A stretch of DNA of 64,000 nucleotides from Oceaniferula marina (GTDB taxonomy: Bacteria; Verrucomicrobiota; Verrucomicrobiia; Verrucomicrobiales; Akkermansiaceae). The stretch is taken from assembly GCF_013391475.1 (NCBI RefSeq), contig NZ_JACBAZ010000009.1, positions 19,449 through 83,448 on the forward strand, given 5' to 3'. The position numbers and the translations under genes were made by a program. The notes beneath the pieces are model-generated. The model saw only the letters and a list, made by a program, of their open reading frames with translations, did not search any database and was not told the origin of the DNA. Position 1 is the stretch's first letter. Each line of letters starts with the position of its first letter. Below are positions 1-8,607 of the stretch, one piece after another.

Positions 1-468
1 ATCAAAAACACCCAGAACAAAAACGGTGGAATCGGTTACAACTCTGCTGCCGGCCGCGATATCGGCTGGACCATGACCGGCGCAGGCATGCTCGCCTACC
101 AAATGTGGGACAAGAGTCACGACTCCGTGGTCCGCCAGGGAGCCAAGCACATCAAGAAAAATGCCAAGTTCGTGTTCAACTCAGCCGATTCAGATCTCTA
201 TCGCCACTACTACCACGCCCAGGCCATGATCAACCGGGGCGGCGGAGACTGGAGCTTCTACAACAAGCTCTTCCGTGATGAGCTGCTGAAAAACCAAAAC
301 GACAATGGTTCATGGAAAAACGTTGGCGGCGGAGCCAAGGTTCACGCCGTTGGCGCGGAATACCAAGGGGGGTCAGCGAAAGCGGTCCACTATCGCACCT
401 GTTTGGCTGCACTGATGCTGGAAGTCTATTATCGCTTCCTGCCAGCCACGGGAGCCAAAACCCGCTAA
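1..468 (+). CDS. Terpene-cyclase/prenyltransferase-repeat-like protein, C-terminal part
   Basis: The reading frame is open from the first base and ends at a TAA at 466-468, so the N-terminus lies left of the window. The visible 155 residues contain alternating helical stretches and repeat-like glycine-rich turns (NKNGGIGYN near the start, QNDNGSWKN in the second half). These resemble the QW-type repeats of the squalene-hopene cyclase/prenyltransferase alpha-alpha barrel superfamily. The aspartate-rich catalytic motif of true squalene-hopene cyclases is not in the visible part, so enzymatic activity is unknown. Such proteins are common in Verrucomicrobia and Planctomycetes as putative secreted or membrane-associated repeat proteins. 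The gene ends just before a strong terminator. Confidence 0.6.
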   Translation: MKNTQNKNGGIGYNSAAGRDIGWTMTGAGMLAYQMWDKSHDSVVRQGAKHIKKNAKFVFNSADSDLYRHYYHAQAMINRGGGDWSFYNKLFRDELLKNQNDNGSWKNVGGGAKVHAVGAEYQGGSAKAVHYRTCLAALMLEVYYRFLPATGAKTR

Positions 469-497
469 GGAATACCCTTCATCCTTTTTCAAACAAA

Positions 498-530
498 CGG
501 CACTGTGCAGGTTCACAGTGCCGTTTTTTG
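498..530 (+). terminator. Rho-independent terminator
   Basis: A perfect 10-bp stem CGGCACTGTG/CACAGTGCCG with a six-base loop (508-513) is followed by six T residues. It lies 30 bp after the stop of the cyclase-like gene and separates it from the downstream operon. Confidence 0.93.
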
Positions 531-571
531 TGCCTTCAACGATGCTCCTCCACAGAACAAACGATCGGATA

Positions 572-774
572 ATACCAAGTAGTAAAACAGACGGGACGAT
601 AGCCGAGATGAATGAGTTCTTTGGTAAGGCGCGACGAAGGAATGGTGCGGGCACCATGACTAAGGAGAAACAAAGCCAAAGGAGTCATTCATCCGGAACT
701 CTCATGGATCACGCAGTGCTTTTCCAAATACCTCAACAACGATCAATCGTCTCGTCTGTTTTGCGGAGTGGTAT
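572..774 (+). mobile_element. MITE-like element, full-length copy with terminal and internal inverted repeats
   Basis: This 203-bp non-coding element is bounded by imperfect inverted repeats of about 29 bp (572-600 against the reverse complement of 746-774, 23 of 29 matching). The ends read ATACCA...TGGTAT and the best conserved block is AAAACAGACG. Inside is a second nested palindrome: 608-624 pairs with 676-692, and ATGGTGC/GCACCAT sits at its centre (642-657). A deleted, inverted copy lies at 63602-63702. The element has no transposase, which fits a MITE mobilised in trans. It lies in the leader of the MoxR/Bat-type operon, so it may affect expression there. No convincing target-site duplication is visible. 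Confidence 0.75.
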
Positions 775-833
775 AATTTCAGCTTCTCCTCTTGCCCAAG
801 GGTCAAAAACCACTAACATCAATCTAAGATCCC

Positions 834-2141
834 ATGGCTGCTGAAGAAACATGGCGACGAATCGCCAAGCACACCTCTCGAAAAGTCAACCGTGCCTGGT
901 GGCTTCAGTCCCTCGCCACCCCGCTGATGGCCTGCTCCCTGGTCCTTTCTTGCGCCATTCTCATCCTACGCACACTTCCTAACTCTCCGGCACCGATCCA
1001 TCTGGGTACCATCAGTCTGGCCATACTCACTCTCGTCACCGTTATGTGCTGGCTGATCGCTCGCCGCCGATTTGAATCACCGGCCGACTCGATGATTCGC
1101 TTGGAAGCCGCCATGCACCTGAAGAATGCGTTAACCGCCGCGGAACATGGCGTCAGCCCGTGGCCCGCCCCCCCGGCACAAATTCACGATGGAATCCAGT
1201 GGCATTGGAAACGACTGCTGACTCCTTTGGTCGGATCCACCTTACTGGTCGCCTGTGGTTTTTTGATCCCGATCCAGGCAAAAACCGACAAACAACAAAT
1301 CATTCAAGAACCTGCAGCATGGAATGAACTCAACAGTAGCCTCAACCGCCTCGACCGGGAGCAACTCGCCGACGAAGACTACCTCGATGAGATGCGCAAA
1401 AAATTGGAACAACTTCGCCAGGAGAACCCGGACTCATGGTTCAGCCACTCCAGCTTGGAAGCCACCGACAACCTCACCCAAAACCACCAAAGCAATCAGG
1501 AACAACTTGGAAACAGCCTGAACCAAGCCGAACGCTCACTCAACGGACTCCAACACCAAGCATCTCAACTCAATCAAAAACAACAACAACAACTCCTCAA
1601 CAACTACCAGCAGGCCATCAAAAACATCAAACAAGGGGCCATGCAACCAAATGAAGAGTTAATGAAACAGCTCGAAAAAATCGACCCCGGGCAACTGAAA
1701 GAACTCAGCCCTGAGCAACTCGATCAAATCCGGGAAAACATGAGACGCCACGCCCAAGGACTCAAACAACCCGGGCAGGAAGGTGAAAAAAACTGGGGGG
1801 AACAACAACAGGGTGAGGGTGAAGGCGAAGGGGATGAAAACGGCAACCAAGGGGGCCGCGGAGGCGTCGGTCGAGGGCCCGGCACCGCGCCACACGTCCT
1901 TGGAGATCCACATCAGGACACCGGCACCGGTAAACACGAAGGGCTACAATCCAATGACCCAAGCCAATCACTGCCCGGGGACCTCCTTCAAACAAGTGAC
2001 GCCCAACACAACGTCGATCAATCTTCAAAAGGACCCAGCGCCGGGGGAGCTACCCAACACCAGGGACAGGGAGGCGACCGAGTATGGAAAAGCTCTCTCC
2101 TGCCGAATGAAAAAAAGGCCCTGAAAAAATTCTTCGAGTAG
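834..2141 (+). CDS. Membrane-anchored Q/N-rich coiled-coil protein (DUF4175-like)
   Basis: This 435-residue protein has three probable N-terminal membrane segments (about residues 22-46, 55-78 and 130-150). A long hydrophilic region rich in Gln, Asn and Glu follows, with heptad-like coiled-coil character (about 170-310), then a Gly/Gln-rich low-complexity linker and a short charged tail. The layout and the position just before a MoxR ATPase match the DUF4175-like proteins that open MoxR/DUF58/Bat clusters in Planctomycetes and Verrucomicrobia. Its biochemical role is not known. It probably acts as a membrane scaffold or MoxR client. The start ATG lies 60 bp after a MITE-like element, and the next gene follows after 41 bp. 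Confidence 0.7.
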   Translation: MAAEETWRRIAKHTSRKVNRAWWLQSLATPLMACSLVLSCAILILRTLPNSPAPIHLGTISLAILTLVTVMCWLIARRRFESPADSMIRLEAAMHLKNALTAAEHGVSPWPAPPAQIHDGIQWHWKRLLTPLVGSTLLVACGFLIPIQAKTDKQQIIQEPAAWNELNSSLNRLDREQLADEDYLDEMRKKLEQLRQENPDSWFSHSSLEATDNLTQNHQSNQEQLGNSLNQAERSLNGLQHQASQLNQKQQQQLLNNYQQAIKNIKQGAMQPNEELMKQLEKIDPGQLKELSPEQLDQIRENMRRHAQGLKQPGQEGEKNWGEQQQGEGEGEGDENGNQGGRGGVGRGPGTAPHVLGDPHQDTGTGKHEGLQSNDPSQSLPGDLLQTSDAQHNVDQSSKGPSAGGATQHQGQGGDRVWKSSLLPNEKKALKKFFE

Positions 2142-2182
2142 TCACATTAAAAATCAAAACACCAACCACCTGACCACCTTTC

Positions 2183-3193
2183 ATGCAATTTGCCACCGAA
2201 TCCGAAGTCTCTGCCGCCAGTCAGCATATTCGCTCATTAACCCAAACACTCAATCAAGTCCTCTTTGGCCAGGAAGAGCTCATCGACCTCGTCATCACCG
2301 GCCTTCTGGCACGTGGCCATATCCTCCTCGAAGGACTACCCGGATTAGGAAAAACCGAACTGGTCAAAGGACTATCCAAAGCGCTGGACCTGGAAGCCAA
2401 GCGAGTCCAGTTCACCCCGGATCTTCTGCCGGGTGACATCACCGGCAACCCGGTGCTCCAAGAACAAGATGGCCAGCGTGCCTTCGTCTTCCAACCCGGC
2501 CCCTTGTTCACCAACATTTTGTTAGCTGATGAAATCAACCGGGCATCACCCAAAACCCAGTCCGCCATGCTCGAGGCCATGCAGGAACGCCGGGTGACCG
2601 TACTCGGCGACAGCCACGAACTACCGGCACCCTTCTTTGTTCTCGCCACCCAAAACCCGATCGAGCTCGAAGGAACCTACCCACTGCCGGAAGCGCAGTT
2701 AGACCGCTTCCTCTTCAAACTGGAAGTCTCACGCAATAATGTCGAGACCTTGGAAAAAATTGTCAACCAGCGCGAACTCGGCACCGAACCTGAGGTGCAA
2801 ACCGTCATGAATGCCCAGCAACTCGACGAAACCCTAACACTCGTCCGACGAATCTTTTTACCCGATGTCGTTGCCAACTACATCGCGAGGCTCGTGGACG
2901 CCACTCACCCCGGCCAATCGTCGGCAGCTGCCGGGATTAAATACGGCTCCAGCCCGCGTGCAGCCTTATCACTGGCGTCCGCAGCCAAAGCCCGAGCCCT
3001 GATCAATGAAAGGACCCACACCAGCTTCGAAGACGTCAAGTATGTCGCCCCGGCCGTTCTCCGTCACAGAATCATTCTCGACTACAACGCACGGGTCGAA
3101 GGGAAAACGCCCAACGATGCCATCCATTCACTGCTCGATGAAGTCCCCTTCCAAAACCTGGACACCCCGAAGGTTCTTCACCGCCCATCCTAA
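2183..3193 (+). CDS. MoxR-family AAA+ ATPase
   Basis: This 336-residue cytoplasmic ATPase has Walker A GLPGLGKTE (residues 51-59), Walker B ILLADE (112-117), the MoxR-type MLEAMQERRVTV segment (129-140), sensor-1 LATQNP (154-159) and the arginine-containing LDRFLFKL region (173-180). The length and motif order are typical of MoxR proteins, which act as chaperone-like ATPases that mature or remodel partner complexes, usually together with VWA-domain proteins. The DUF58 and BatA-like genes downstream in the same operon are its likely partners. The substrate cannot be read from the sequence. Confidence 0.95.
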   Translation: MQFATESEVSAASQHIRSLTQTLNQVLFGQEELIDLVITGLLARGHILLEGLPGLGKTELVKGLSKALDLEAKRVQFTPDLLPGDITGNPVLQEQDGQRAFVFQPGPLFTNILLADEINRASPKTQSAMLEAMQERRVTVLGDSHELPAPFFVLATQNPIELEGTYPLPEAQLDRFLFKLEVSRNNVETLEKIVNQRELGTEPEVQTVMNAQQLDETLTLVRRIFLPDVVANYIARLVDATHPGQSSAAAGIKYGSSPRAALSLASAAKARALINERTHTSFEDVKYVAPAVLRHRIILDYNARVEGKTPNDAIHSLLDEVPFQNLDTPKVLHRPS

Positions 3194-3262
3194 GCCACAG
3201 GCTTGAGCCCACGGCTTCCTCCATTCCTATCTTTCCCATTGCTTCCCTCACATCCCACCTTC

Positions 3263-5050
3263 ATGAGATACCTGATTCTCTCACTGCTCGTTTGCACATT
3301 GGCCAGCCTGACCTGCCCGGCCCAGCAACAACTCACTCGCAAAGTCTACGACGAAAAATCCAACACCTGGGCCGAGGTCACCTGCCTCACAGGGAAGCTA
3401 CCCGCATTCGGATACGCTCCTGTCCGTATGACGATCAACAATGGGACCACAACCGAGCTGCAGTTCAACCTCTCGTTTACGTCCATGGACAACACCTCCT
3501 ATGGCTCGGAATCCGGTAGTCGACTGAACTCCTCATTCAGCTGCAGCTGCCCGCCGCAAAGTCAAGAAGTTCACGACTTCCTCGTCCCGCTCTGCACGAT
3601 TTTCCAAACCGGGAGATACGACAGCGGAACCGCACTTAGGCTCAAGTTGACATCCACCGGATACGAGTCGAGCAACGGTCGAATGTATACCGAGCTCAAC
3701 AGCGATATCCCGTCGATTCTGTTATCCAACACCCTCTACATCCCCAATTCATCCGCCCTCAGTTCCGAACTCACTACTTCCTACAGCCACGGCAGCAACT
3801 TCGAGTTTGCAGGCAGTTTTGACCCCTCCGCCATGCCCGGCGACTGGAGAGGCCTTCAGGGACAGGACATCATCATGCTCACCAGTGACGATTGGAACAG
3901 CCTCGACCCTGGAGCTCGCACTGCCATGCTCGAATGGAACCGCTTCGGAGGAAGACTGATTATCTACACCAACAGCCACGCAGAAAATTTCAACACCCTG
4001 CAAATCGAAAACCAAGCCCGATCGATCCGCGAACTACAGCGTAGTATGGGAACCATCAGCCTGCTCCCTCTACCCGCATCAAACAAGCTGAACGCGACCG
4101 ACACCGTTGATCAAATCGCCACCCGCAGAGGAGCCAGTCTCACCTCTTACCAAAATCTCCTGCAGGATTACAGTGCTTCCTGGCCGCTCTCCAAAGTGCT
4201 CGAAGAAAAACAATTCAACACCGGATTTTTCATTATTGTCCTACTGGGGTTTGGCATCCTGGTAGGCCCCATCAATCTATTTGTTTTCGCCAAGTCGGGT
4301 CAACGGCACCGATTGTTCATCACTACGCCCCTCATTTCACTCGTAGCGAGCGCCTTACTCATCGTCATCATCATTTTCCAAGACGGATTTGGAGGCAAAG
4401 GGCATCGAACCATTCTAATGGAAATCCAAGCGGAAGAAAACAACGCCTACATCATCCAGGAGCAAATCGCCCGCACCGGAGTCCTGCTTAATGCCACATT
4501 CGAAACGTCGGAGCCAGCAACACTCAGCCCGGTAGCGATGGCCCCCTCACGTTGGACGCGTGTCACCGTGGATGGCACCACTCCAAACAACTACACCATC
4601 GACCAGGGAGAAAGTGGACTCAAAGCCAGCGGCGACTGGTATCAATCACGCAGCGAACATGGCCATCTGCTGCAATCCGTGCGCCCTACCCGGGGAAGTC
4701 TCCAACAAGTGTCCAAAGCCGGATCTCCGATCCTGCGATCCAGCTTTGATTTCAACCTCAGCACCGTCTTCTATCAGGCAGCTGATCAATCGTGGTGGAA
4801 AGCCGAAGCCATCGGTAAAGGCGAATCGATCAGCCTCAGCCCAAGCACCGCTGATGAATTCCAGGCCTGGTGGAAGACACAAGCCAAACGATTCTCCCGC
4901 CATCACGCCAGGCAAATGAATAAACTGAGTCTGCTACCCAACCGCTTCTACGCGATCGCCACCGATGCCCCAGCCATCGAATCCTACAGCGCCATCGACT
5001 GGCTCAGCACCACCACCGTCCTGACCGGGGAAATCTCACCCAGCCTGTAG
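3263..5050 (+). CDS. Exported membrane protein of the MoxR/Bat cluster, GATase-like core
   Basis: The start is placed at the ATG at 3263 because it begins a good signal peptide (MRYLILSLLVCTLASLTCPA). An upstream ATG at 3203 would add 20 proline-rich residues before it. The mature protein of about 595 residues has a large beta-rich extracytoplasmic region and a segment around GDWRGLQGQD...RFGGRLIIYT that resembles the class-I GATase-like or DUF4350-like fold of BatA-cluster proteins. Two membrane segments follow (about 325-350 and 360-380), then a C-terminal extracytoplasmic domain. No catalytic Cys-His pair is evident. The role is probably structural, in an envelope complex with the MoxR, DUF58 and VWA products. 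Confidence 0.65.
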   Translation: MRYLILSLLVCTLASLTCPAQQQLTRKVYDEKSNTWAEVTCLTGKLPAFGYAPVRMTINNGTTTELQFNLSFTSMDNTSYGSESGSRLNSSFSCSCPPQSQEVHDFLVPLCTIFQTGRYDSGTALRLKLTSTGYESSNGRMYTELNSDIPSILLSNTLYIPNSSALSSELTTSYSHGSNFEFAGSFDPSAMPGDWRGLQGQDIIMLTSDDWNSLDPGARTAMLEWNRFGGRLIIYTNSHAENFNTLQIENQARSIRELQRSMGTISLLPLPASNKLNATDTVDQIATRRGASLTSYQNLLQDYSASWPLSKVLEEKQFNTGFFIIVLLGFGILVGPINLFVFAKSGQRHRLFITTPLISLVASALLIVIIIFQDGFGGKGHRTILMEIQAEENNAYIIQEQIARTGVLLNATFETSEPATLSPVAMAPSRWTRVTVDGTTPNNYTIDQGESGLKASGDWYQSRSEHGHLLQSVRPTRGSLQQVSKAGSPILRSSFDFNLSTVFYQAADQSWWKAEAIGKGESISLSPSTADEFQAWWKTQAKRFSRHHARQMNKLSLLPNRFYAIATDAPAIESYSAIDWLSTTTVLTGEISPSL

Positions 5051-5075
5051 CCTGAAATCTAATACCAATTTTTCC

Positions 5076-6071
5076 ATGGATAACGCTATCGTCGTCAATC
5101 AACTCTACCGCTACTTCGGCCCGCTCAAGGCCGTCGATGGCATCAGCTTCGAAGTCCCCCATGGATCCGTCTGTGGATTTGTCGGAGCCAACGGTGCCGG
5201 AAAAACCACCACCATGCGCATGATGGCCACCCTTGACTACCCCACCATGGGCAATGTGGAAATCTGTGGCATCAACGTGGTCAATTTCCCTCATCAAGTG
5301 CGCTCCCTGATCGGTTGGATGCCGGATCACTTTGGGAACTACGAACACATGACCGTTCTCGAATACCTCGATTTCTATGCCCGGGCACTCGGTTACCGTG
5401 GCAAAGAACGCCAAACCCGTATTCAGGAGGTTATGGAATTTGCCGATCTCATCCCACTTGCAGACCGACCGTCGAACAAGCTGTCAAAAGGAATGACCCA
5501 GCGGCTATGCCTCGGTCGTTCCCTGATCCACGACCCCCAGGTCCTGATCATGGACGAACCCGCAGCGGGCCTCGACCCCAAAGCTCGGGTCGAACTCAAG
5601 CACCTGATCCGCATTCTGGCAGAGGAAGGAAAAACCATCTTTATCTCTTCACACATCCTTTCCGAGTTAGGTGAAATGTGCGACAGCCTTCTCTTCATCG
5701 ACAAAGGCAGGATTGTCCACCACGGTGATGCCGACTCCCTCAAACACAGCACCGATGCCCAGGGTGGACTCTACTTTGATGTTCAGCTGCTGGACAACCC
5801 CCAGGCGCTCTCAGACTGGGTCATCACCTCTCCCTACGCCGAACTGGTGGAAACGAGAAAACACGGCGGTCGAATCCGGGTCGATGACCCTCAGGCTGCC
5901 TCAAGTGTGCTCGGCAGCATGATCAAAGACGGACTTCCCGTGATCGAGTTCCACAAAGAGCAACGCAACCTCGAAGATGCCTTCATCGACATGATCGACA
6001 ACTTGAATGAAGGCAACCACATCCAGGTTCCACCCATGCCCAAGCCCACCGTACCCATCCAGCCATCCTGA
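5076..6071 (+). CDS. ABC transporter ATP-binding protein (ABC-2/GldA-like)
   Basis: This 331-residue ATPase has Walker A GANGAGKTT (residues 37-45), the ABC signature LSKGM (136-140), Walker B VLIMDE (156-161), a D-loop AGLDP and the H-loop ISSH. The Q-loop region reads GWMPDHFG, with Asp where Gln is usual, as often seen in ABC-2/GldA-type exporters. A C-terminal extension of about 100 residues follows the nucleotide-binding domain. It lies 25 bp after the exported membrane protein and 148 bp before a multi-spanning permease that is its likely partner. In Bacteroidota and Planctomycetota, similar ABC pairs sit beside envelope clusters. The substrate is unknown. Confidence 0.9.
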   Translation: MDNAIVVNQLYRYFGPLKAVDGISFEVPHGSVCGFVGANGAGKTTTMRMMATLDYPTMGNVEICGINVVNFPHQVRSLIGWMPDHFGNYEHMTVLEYLDFYARALGYRGKERQTRIQEVMEFADLIPLADRPSNKLSKGMTQRLCLGRSLIHDPQVLIMDEPAAGLDPKARVELKHLIRILAEEGKTIFISSHILSELGEMCDSLLFIDKGRIVHHGDADSLKHSTDAQGGLYFDVQLLDNPQALSDWVITSPYAELVETRKHGGRIRVDDPQAASSVLGSMIKDGLPVIEFHKEQRNLEDAFIDMIDNLNEGNHIQVPPMPKPTVPIQPS

Positions 6072-6219
6072 ACCAACCATCCTGAAGTAAACCCACTCGA
6101 ATGCCACCCGTTCACAAGCTCGCAGACTGGAACATGATCGTCAGTAGGGCTGATTGGCCTCAATCAGCCGTCGGAGAGCTAGTTTAATCGAGAGCCATTC
6201 AACCTAACACACCTCACTC

Positions 6220-7668
6220 ATGAGTACCGCCACGCTGAAGAGCCTCACTGATTTCTCAGACAAACTCAACCCGATGCTGGTCAAAGAGCTCCGTCAAGGG
6301 CTCAAGGGCCTTGGCTTTGTTTGTCTGTTTATTGCCCTACAAGCCTTCCTCGCCCTGATCATGCTCACCACCGCGGCAGGAGCATCCTACGACAACGCCG
6401 GTCACCTGCTATCGCGCATCATCTTCTTTTTTTTCTCAGTCGCCGTCCTGATCATCCAACCGCTGCGTGGCATCTCGGCACTGCACACCGAAATCAAAGG
6501 GAGCACCATCGACTTGCTTTGCCTGACGCGACTCAGTGCCTGGAGAATCGCCTTCGGTAAATGGGTATCGCTCGTTAGTCAATCCGCCCTCATCCTAACA
6601 GCCATTATCCCCTACCTGATCCTAAGGTATTTCTTTGGAGACATGCAGCTTTTTTCCGAGCTCTTCCTCCTGCTTACCATCTTTTTACTCTCGATGGCAT
6701 TCACCGCCATGACGGTTGGCTTCAGTGCATTGAACTCCGTCATCCTACGGGTTATCGCCCCTCTGGGTGGTGCGATGTTTGTCCTGATGTTGATCGTTCA
6801 GGCCTTTGCCTCCAGACGCTATCAGTTTCAGGAAGTGCTCAACCTCGTCACTCTACAGACAGGAACCCACTGGCTCGTCTATCTGGGGTTCACCCTCGCT
6901 GTTATCTACACCACCTGGATTTGCCTGGACCTGGGAACCTCGATCATCGCTCCCATTGCCGAGAACCGGGCAACCTTCAAACGTTGCATCTCCATGATCT
7001 TGATCGGCATCACCACCATGATTCTGATTCTCGCTGAAGCCGAACCCATCGCCGTCTGTTTCATCGCCATTTTCCTCTGCCTGCCCATCCTGTTCCTTTC
7101 ACTAACGGAATCAGCAGAACTGGTCCCTCCGGTTACGGCGCCCTTTACCAAGTTGGGGACCACCGGAAAATGGCTAGGGCGCTTTCTCTATCCAGGATGG
7201 GCAACCGGCCTGATGTATTCCCTCCTGCTCTACCTGATGGTTGCATTCAGCCTGTCCATTCAACATTACCCCACCAGCTACGCATCCTTCGACATGGATC
7301 ATGCGATCCTCTGCCTGAACATCGGCTTTGGCTCCCTTTATCTCACCACGGTGCTCCTCGGAGTGTTTCGGAAAAAAATCACCAACCGGATGGGGTTTGG
7401 TATTCTCTTTACCGTAATCCAGTGCATCCTTTTCACCTCGGTTCTCGCCTGCAATGAAATCTCCAGGAACTTGGATATTCTCCCCATCATTTTCTGGATA
7501 CCCTTGTCCGCCTTCGGCTTTATGGCCGAAAACAGTGGAGATATCTCTGTGGAATTGATGACCCTCAGCTTTGCCAACCTCATCGGCTACTTTATCGTCG
7601 CCCTGTTGATTAGCCGCCCCGTCTGGCCACAGATCCAACAGACCGAACAACAAAACGCCCAACCGTGA
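6220..7668 (+). CDS. ABC-2-type transporter permease
   Basis: This 482-residue, very hydrophobic protein has about 12 predicted membrane segments spread over its length and a short hydrophilic C-terminus. The N-terminal NPMLVKELRQGL motif is characteristic of ABC-2-type permeases in Planctomycetes and Verrucomicrobia that pair with GldA-like ATPases, here the gene immediately upstream. The stop codon overlaps the GTG start of the DUF58 gene by 4 bp (GTGA), so the two are probably translationally coupled. This places the transporter firmly in the MoxR/Bat operon. The transported substrate is not predictable. Confidence 0.82.
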   Translation: MSTATLKSLTDFSDKLNPMLVKELRQGLKGLGFVCLFIALQAFLALIMLTTAAGASYDNAGHLLSRIIFFFFSVAVLIIQPLRGISALHTEIKGSTIDLLCLTRLSAWRIAFGKWVSLVSQSALILTAIIPYLILRYFFGDMQLFSELFLLLTIFLLSMAFTAMTVGFSALNSVILRVIAPLGGAMFVLMLIVQAFASRRYQFQEVLNLVTLQTGTHWLVYLGFTLAVIYTTWICLDLGTSIIAPIAENRATFKRCISMILIGITTMILILAEAEPIAVCFIAIFLCLPILFLSLTESAELVPPVTAPFTKLGTTGKWLGRFLYPGWATGLMYSLLLYLMVAFSLSIQHYPTSYASFDMDHAILCLNIGFGSLYLTTVLLGVFRKKITNRMGFGILFTVIQCILFTSVLACNEISRNLDILPIIFWIPLSAFGFMAENSGDISVELMTLSFANLIGYFIVALLISRPVWPQIQQTEQQNAQP

Positions 7669-8549
7669 GCCTCAGCCCCGCACAGTTAAATCAACTTCAA
7701 ACCCAGGCGAACATCTGCACCGAACGCCTCGGTCTGCCCTTGCGCAGCCAAATCTGGCGAGGTAAAGCCGGCGAGTTCCAAGGCGCGGGAACAGGGTCAT
7801 CCATCGACTTCCAAGACCACCGCGCCTACGTCCCCGGAGATGACCCACGCCACATCAACTGGCAGGCATACGCCCGGACCGGCAATTACAGCATGAAACT
7901 GTACCGGGAGGAAGTTCGGCCCAGCGTCGAACTCCTGCTCGATGTATCCAACTCCATGTTCTTTGACCCCGAGAAAGAAAAGCGATGCGCGGAACTGCTC
8001 TACTTTTGTTGCCTGTCAGCGGCTCAATCCGGAGCCAGCATCCGCACCCAACTCGTTCAGGGCGATCACCACCAGCACATCCCGGAAGATGCCATCAACA
8101 GCCATCGATGGCTCGAACCGGCTAATAAAATGGCTGCATCCGATCCCGCCGCGCCCCCCCAACTGCAAAACCTTCCGCTGCTCCCCCACTCCGTCCGCAT
8201 CCTGATTTCCGACCTGCTTTTCGATACCGATCCAGCGCCCATCCTGCAACAGCTCACCCGCCAACACGGCAAAGCCATTTTACTCGTCCCTTACCTTCAA
8301 CAGGAAGCCAACCCCGACTGGAGTGGCCACTACGAGTTTGTTGACGCCGAACATCGGGGAGCCCACCCGCACCGCATCGACCCCTCGATCCTGAAAAAAT
8401 ACCGGCAAGCATACCGCGATCACTTTACCCAATGGCATCAGGCCGCCAGACGTTTCAACACCCCGATGGCCAAAGTCGCATCCGAACCCGAGCTCCTCAC
8501 CGCACTCAATACAGAAGCCCTCAAATCCGGAGCCCTGACAACGAACTAA
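7665..8549 (+). CDS. DUF58-domain protein
   Basis: This 294-residue protein starts at a GTG that overlaps the permease stop. It carries the DUF58 hallmark around residues 53-70 (YVPGDDPRHINWQAYAR), followed by the VWA-like beta strand with the metal-site-like LLLDVSNSM. DUF58 proteins are regularly encoded next to MoxR ATPases and BatA/BatB VWA proteins and are thought to work in the same envelope or stress complex. It has no signal peptide and no obvious membrane segment. The next gene begins shortly after the stop. Confidence 0.92.
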   Translation: MSLSPAQLNQLQTQANICTERLGLPLRSQIWRGKAGEFQGAGTGSSIDFQDHRAYVPGDDPRHINWQAYARTGNYSMKLYREEVRPSVELLLDVSNSMFFDPEKEKRCAELLYFCCLSAAQSGASIRTQLVQGDHHQHIPEDAINSHRWLEPANKMAASDPAAPPQLQNLPLLPHSVRILISDLLFDTDPAPILQQLTRQHGKAILLVPYLQQEANPDWSGHYEFVDAEHRGAHPHRIDPSILKKYRQAYRDHFTQWHQAARRFNTPMAKVASEPELLTALNTEALKSGALTTN

Positions 8550-8607
8550 CAAAAATACTCAAAAAATCATCAACCTCATTCTCTCCAATCAACACGGACT
8601 CTGGGCA

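Noticed and set aside
518..844. 108-codon plus-strand frame starting inside the first terminator
   Set aside because: It runs through the terminator and the whole MITE-like element. Its similarity to a frame near 63.6 kb comes only from the repeated DNA.
1560..2080. Repetitive CAACAA-rich DNA as a CRISPR or satellite
   Set aside because: It is the codon pattern of a Gln/Asn-rich coding region in an intact operon gene; there are no regular spacers.
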